Origin: Lutispora sp.
Lineage (GTDB): Bacteria; Bacillota; Clostridia; Lutisporales; Lutisporaceae
Direction of reading: 5' to 3'
NCBI GenBank assembly: GCA_030834765.1
Contig: JAUQXG010000395.1
Location: forward strand, 1 to 6,494
Length of the DNA stretch: 6,494 nt
The notes beneath the pieces were generated by a model. The model was not told the DNA's origin. It saw only the letters and a program-made list of their open reading frames with translations, and searched no databases. Positions 6,262-6,494 of this stretch are shown one piece after another; position 1 is the first letter of the stretch; every line of letters begins with the position of its first letter. Both the position numbers and the translations under genes were made by a program.

Positions 6262-6494
6262 GTGTATTATCCAATCATGATGCATATGGAAGGTAAAAGA
6301 TGTTTGGTTGTAGGCGGTGGTTTAGTAGCCACTAGAAAGTGTCGTGAGCTGCTAAAATGTAGTGCTATTGTTGAAGTGCTGGCTCCTTTACTTAGCCATG
6401 AGCTTCTTGAAAAGCACCAAGATGGTAAAATCAAATGGACGACAGGTGAATATCATAATGAATACCTTAACAACATAAATTTTTGCTTTGCCTG
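6262..6494 (+). CDS. Precorrin-2 dehydrogenase / sirohydrochlorin ferrochelatase family protein (3' partial)
   Basis: Members of this family (Met8p, SirC, N-terminal half of CysG) oxidise precorrin-2 to sirohydrochlorin with NAD+, and some also insert iron or cobalt. Only 77 codons are visible; the frame is open to the right edge. The protein begins YYPIMMHMEGKRCLVVGGG, and the GGGLVATRK segment is the Rossmann NAD-binding signature GGGxVAxRK of the family. The end of the visible part (NINFCFA) corresponds to the strand just before the usual AATDD-like segment, so the catalytic aspartate lies outside and bifunctionality cannot be judged. The start is GTG 6262. It follows cbiJ by 20 bases in the same direction, consistent with supply of sirohydrochlorin to the cobalt pathway, and in related Clostridia it is often followed by hem genes (inference). 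Confidence 0.9.
   Translation, partial: MYYPIMMHMEGKRCLVVGGGLVATRKCRELLKCSAIVEVLAPLLSHELLEKHQDGKIKWTTGEYHNEYLNNINFCFA

Overview
The window is a run of anaerobic (early cobalt insertion) cobalamin biosynthesis genes, all on the + strand. In order they are cbiD (5' end cut off), cbiE, cbiT, cbiL, cbiF, cbiG, cbiH, cbiJ, and the start of a precorrin-2 dehydrogenase (Met8p/SirC/CysG N-terminal family) that runs off the 3' edge. The low GC content, AGA-rich arginine and ATA-rich isoleucine usage, strong GGAGG ribosome binding sites, GTG starts and cobalt-dependent pathway all suggest an anaerobic, low-GC Firmicute of the class Clostridia. The species cannot be determined from the sequence alone.

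Layout: positions 1-937 hold the last 311 codons of cbiD. A 116-base gap (938-1053) follows. It is the only real intergenic space in the window and contains two overlapping inverted repeats that could fold in mutually exclusive ways. From 1054 to 6241 the genes are packed head to tail. cbiE/cbiT overlap by 17 bases, cbiF/cbiG by 4, cbiG/cbiH by 11 and cbiH/cbiJ by 4. cbiT/cbiL and cbiL/cbiF are separated by 1 and 3 bases. After cbiJ, a 20-base spacer with a GGAGG site leads to the precorrin-2 dehydrogenase gene at 6262. No stretch longer than 300 bases lacks a gene.

How the genes work together: the dehydrogenase would oxidise precorrin-2 to sirohydrochlorin. After cobalt insertion by a chelatase not present here, CbiL (C20 methylation), CbiH (C17 methylation and ring contraction), CbiF (C11 methylation), CbiG (lactone opening with loss of a two-carbon fragment), CbiD (C1 methylation), CbiJ (ring reduction), CbiE (C5 methylation) and CbiT (C15 methylation and C12 side-chain decarboxylation) act in sequence. 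These eight proteins form an unbroken chain from cobalt-sirohydrochlorin to cobalt-precorrin-8. The next enzyme (CbiC), the amidases (CbiA, CbiP), the chelatase and the nucleotide-loop genes are not in the window and would be expected in flanking DNA.

No new or undescribed system is visible. The genes are intact and recognisable. The points most worth a second look are the competing hairpins in the cbiD-cbiE gap, a CxCxxC cysteine cluster near the C-terminus of CbiG, and the GTG start of cbiL, which sits inside an overlapping out-of-frame ATG.
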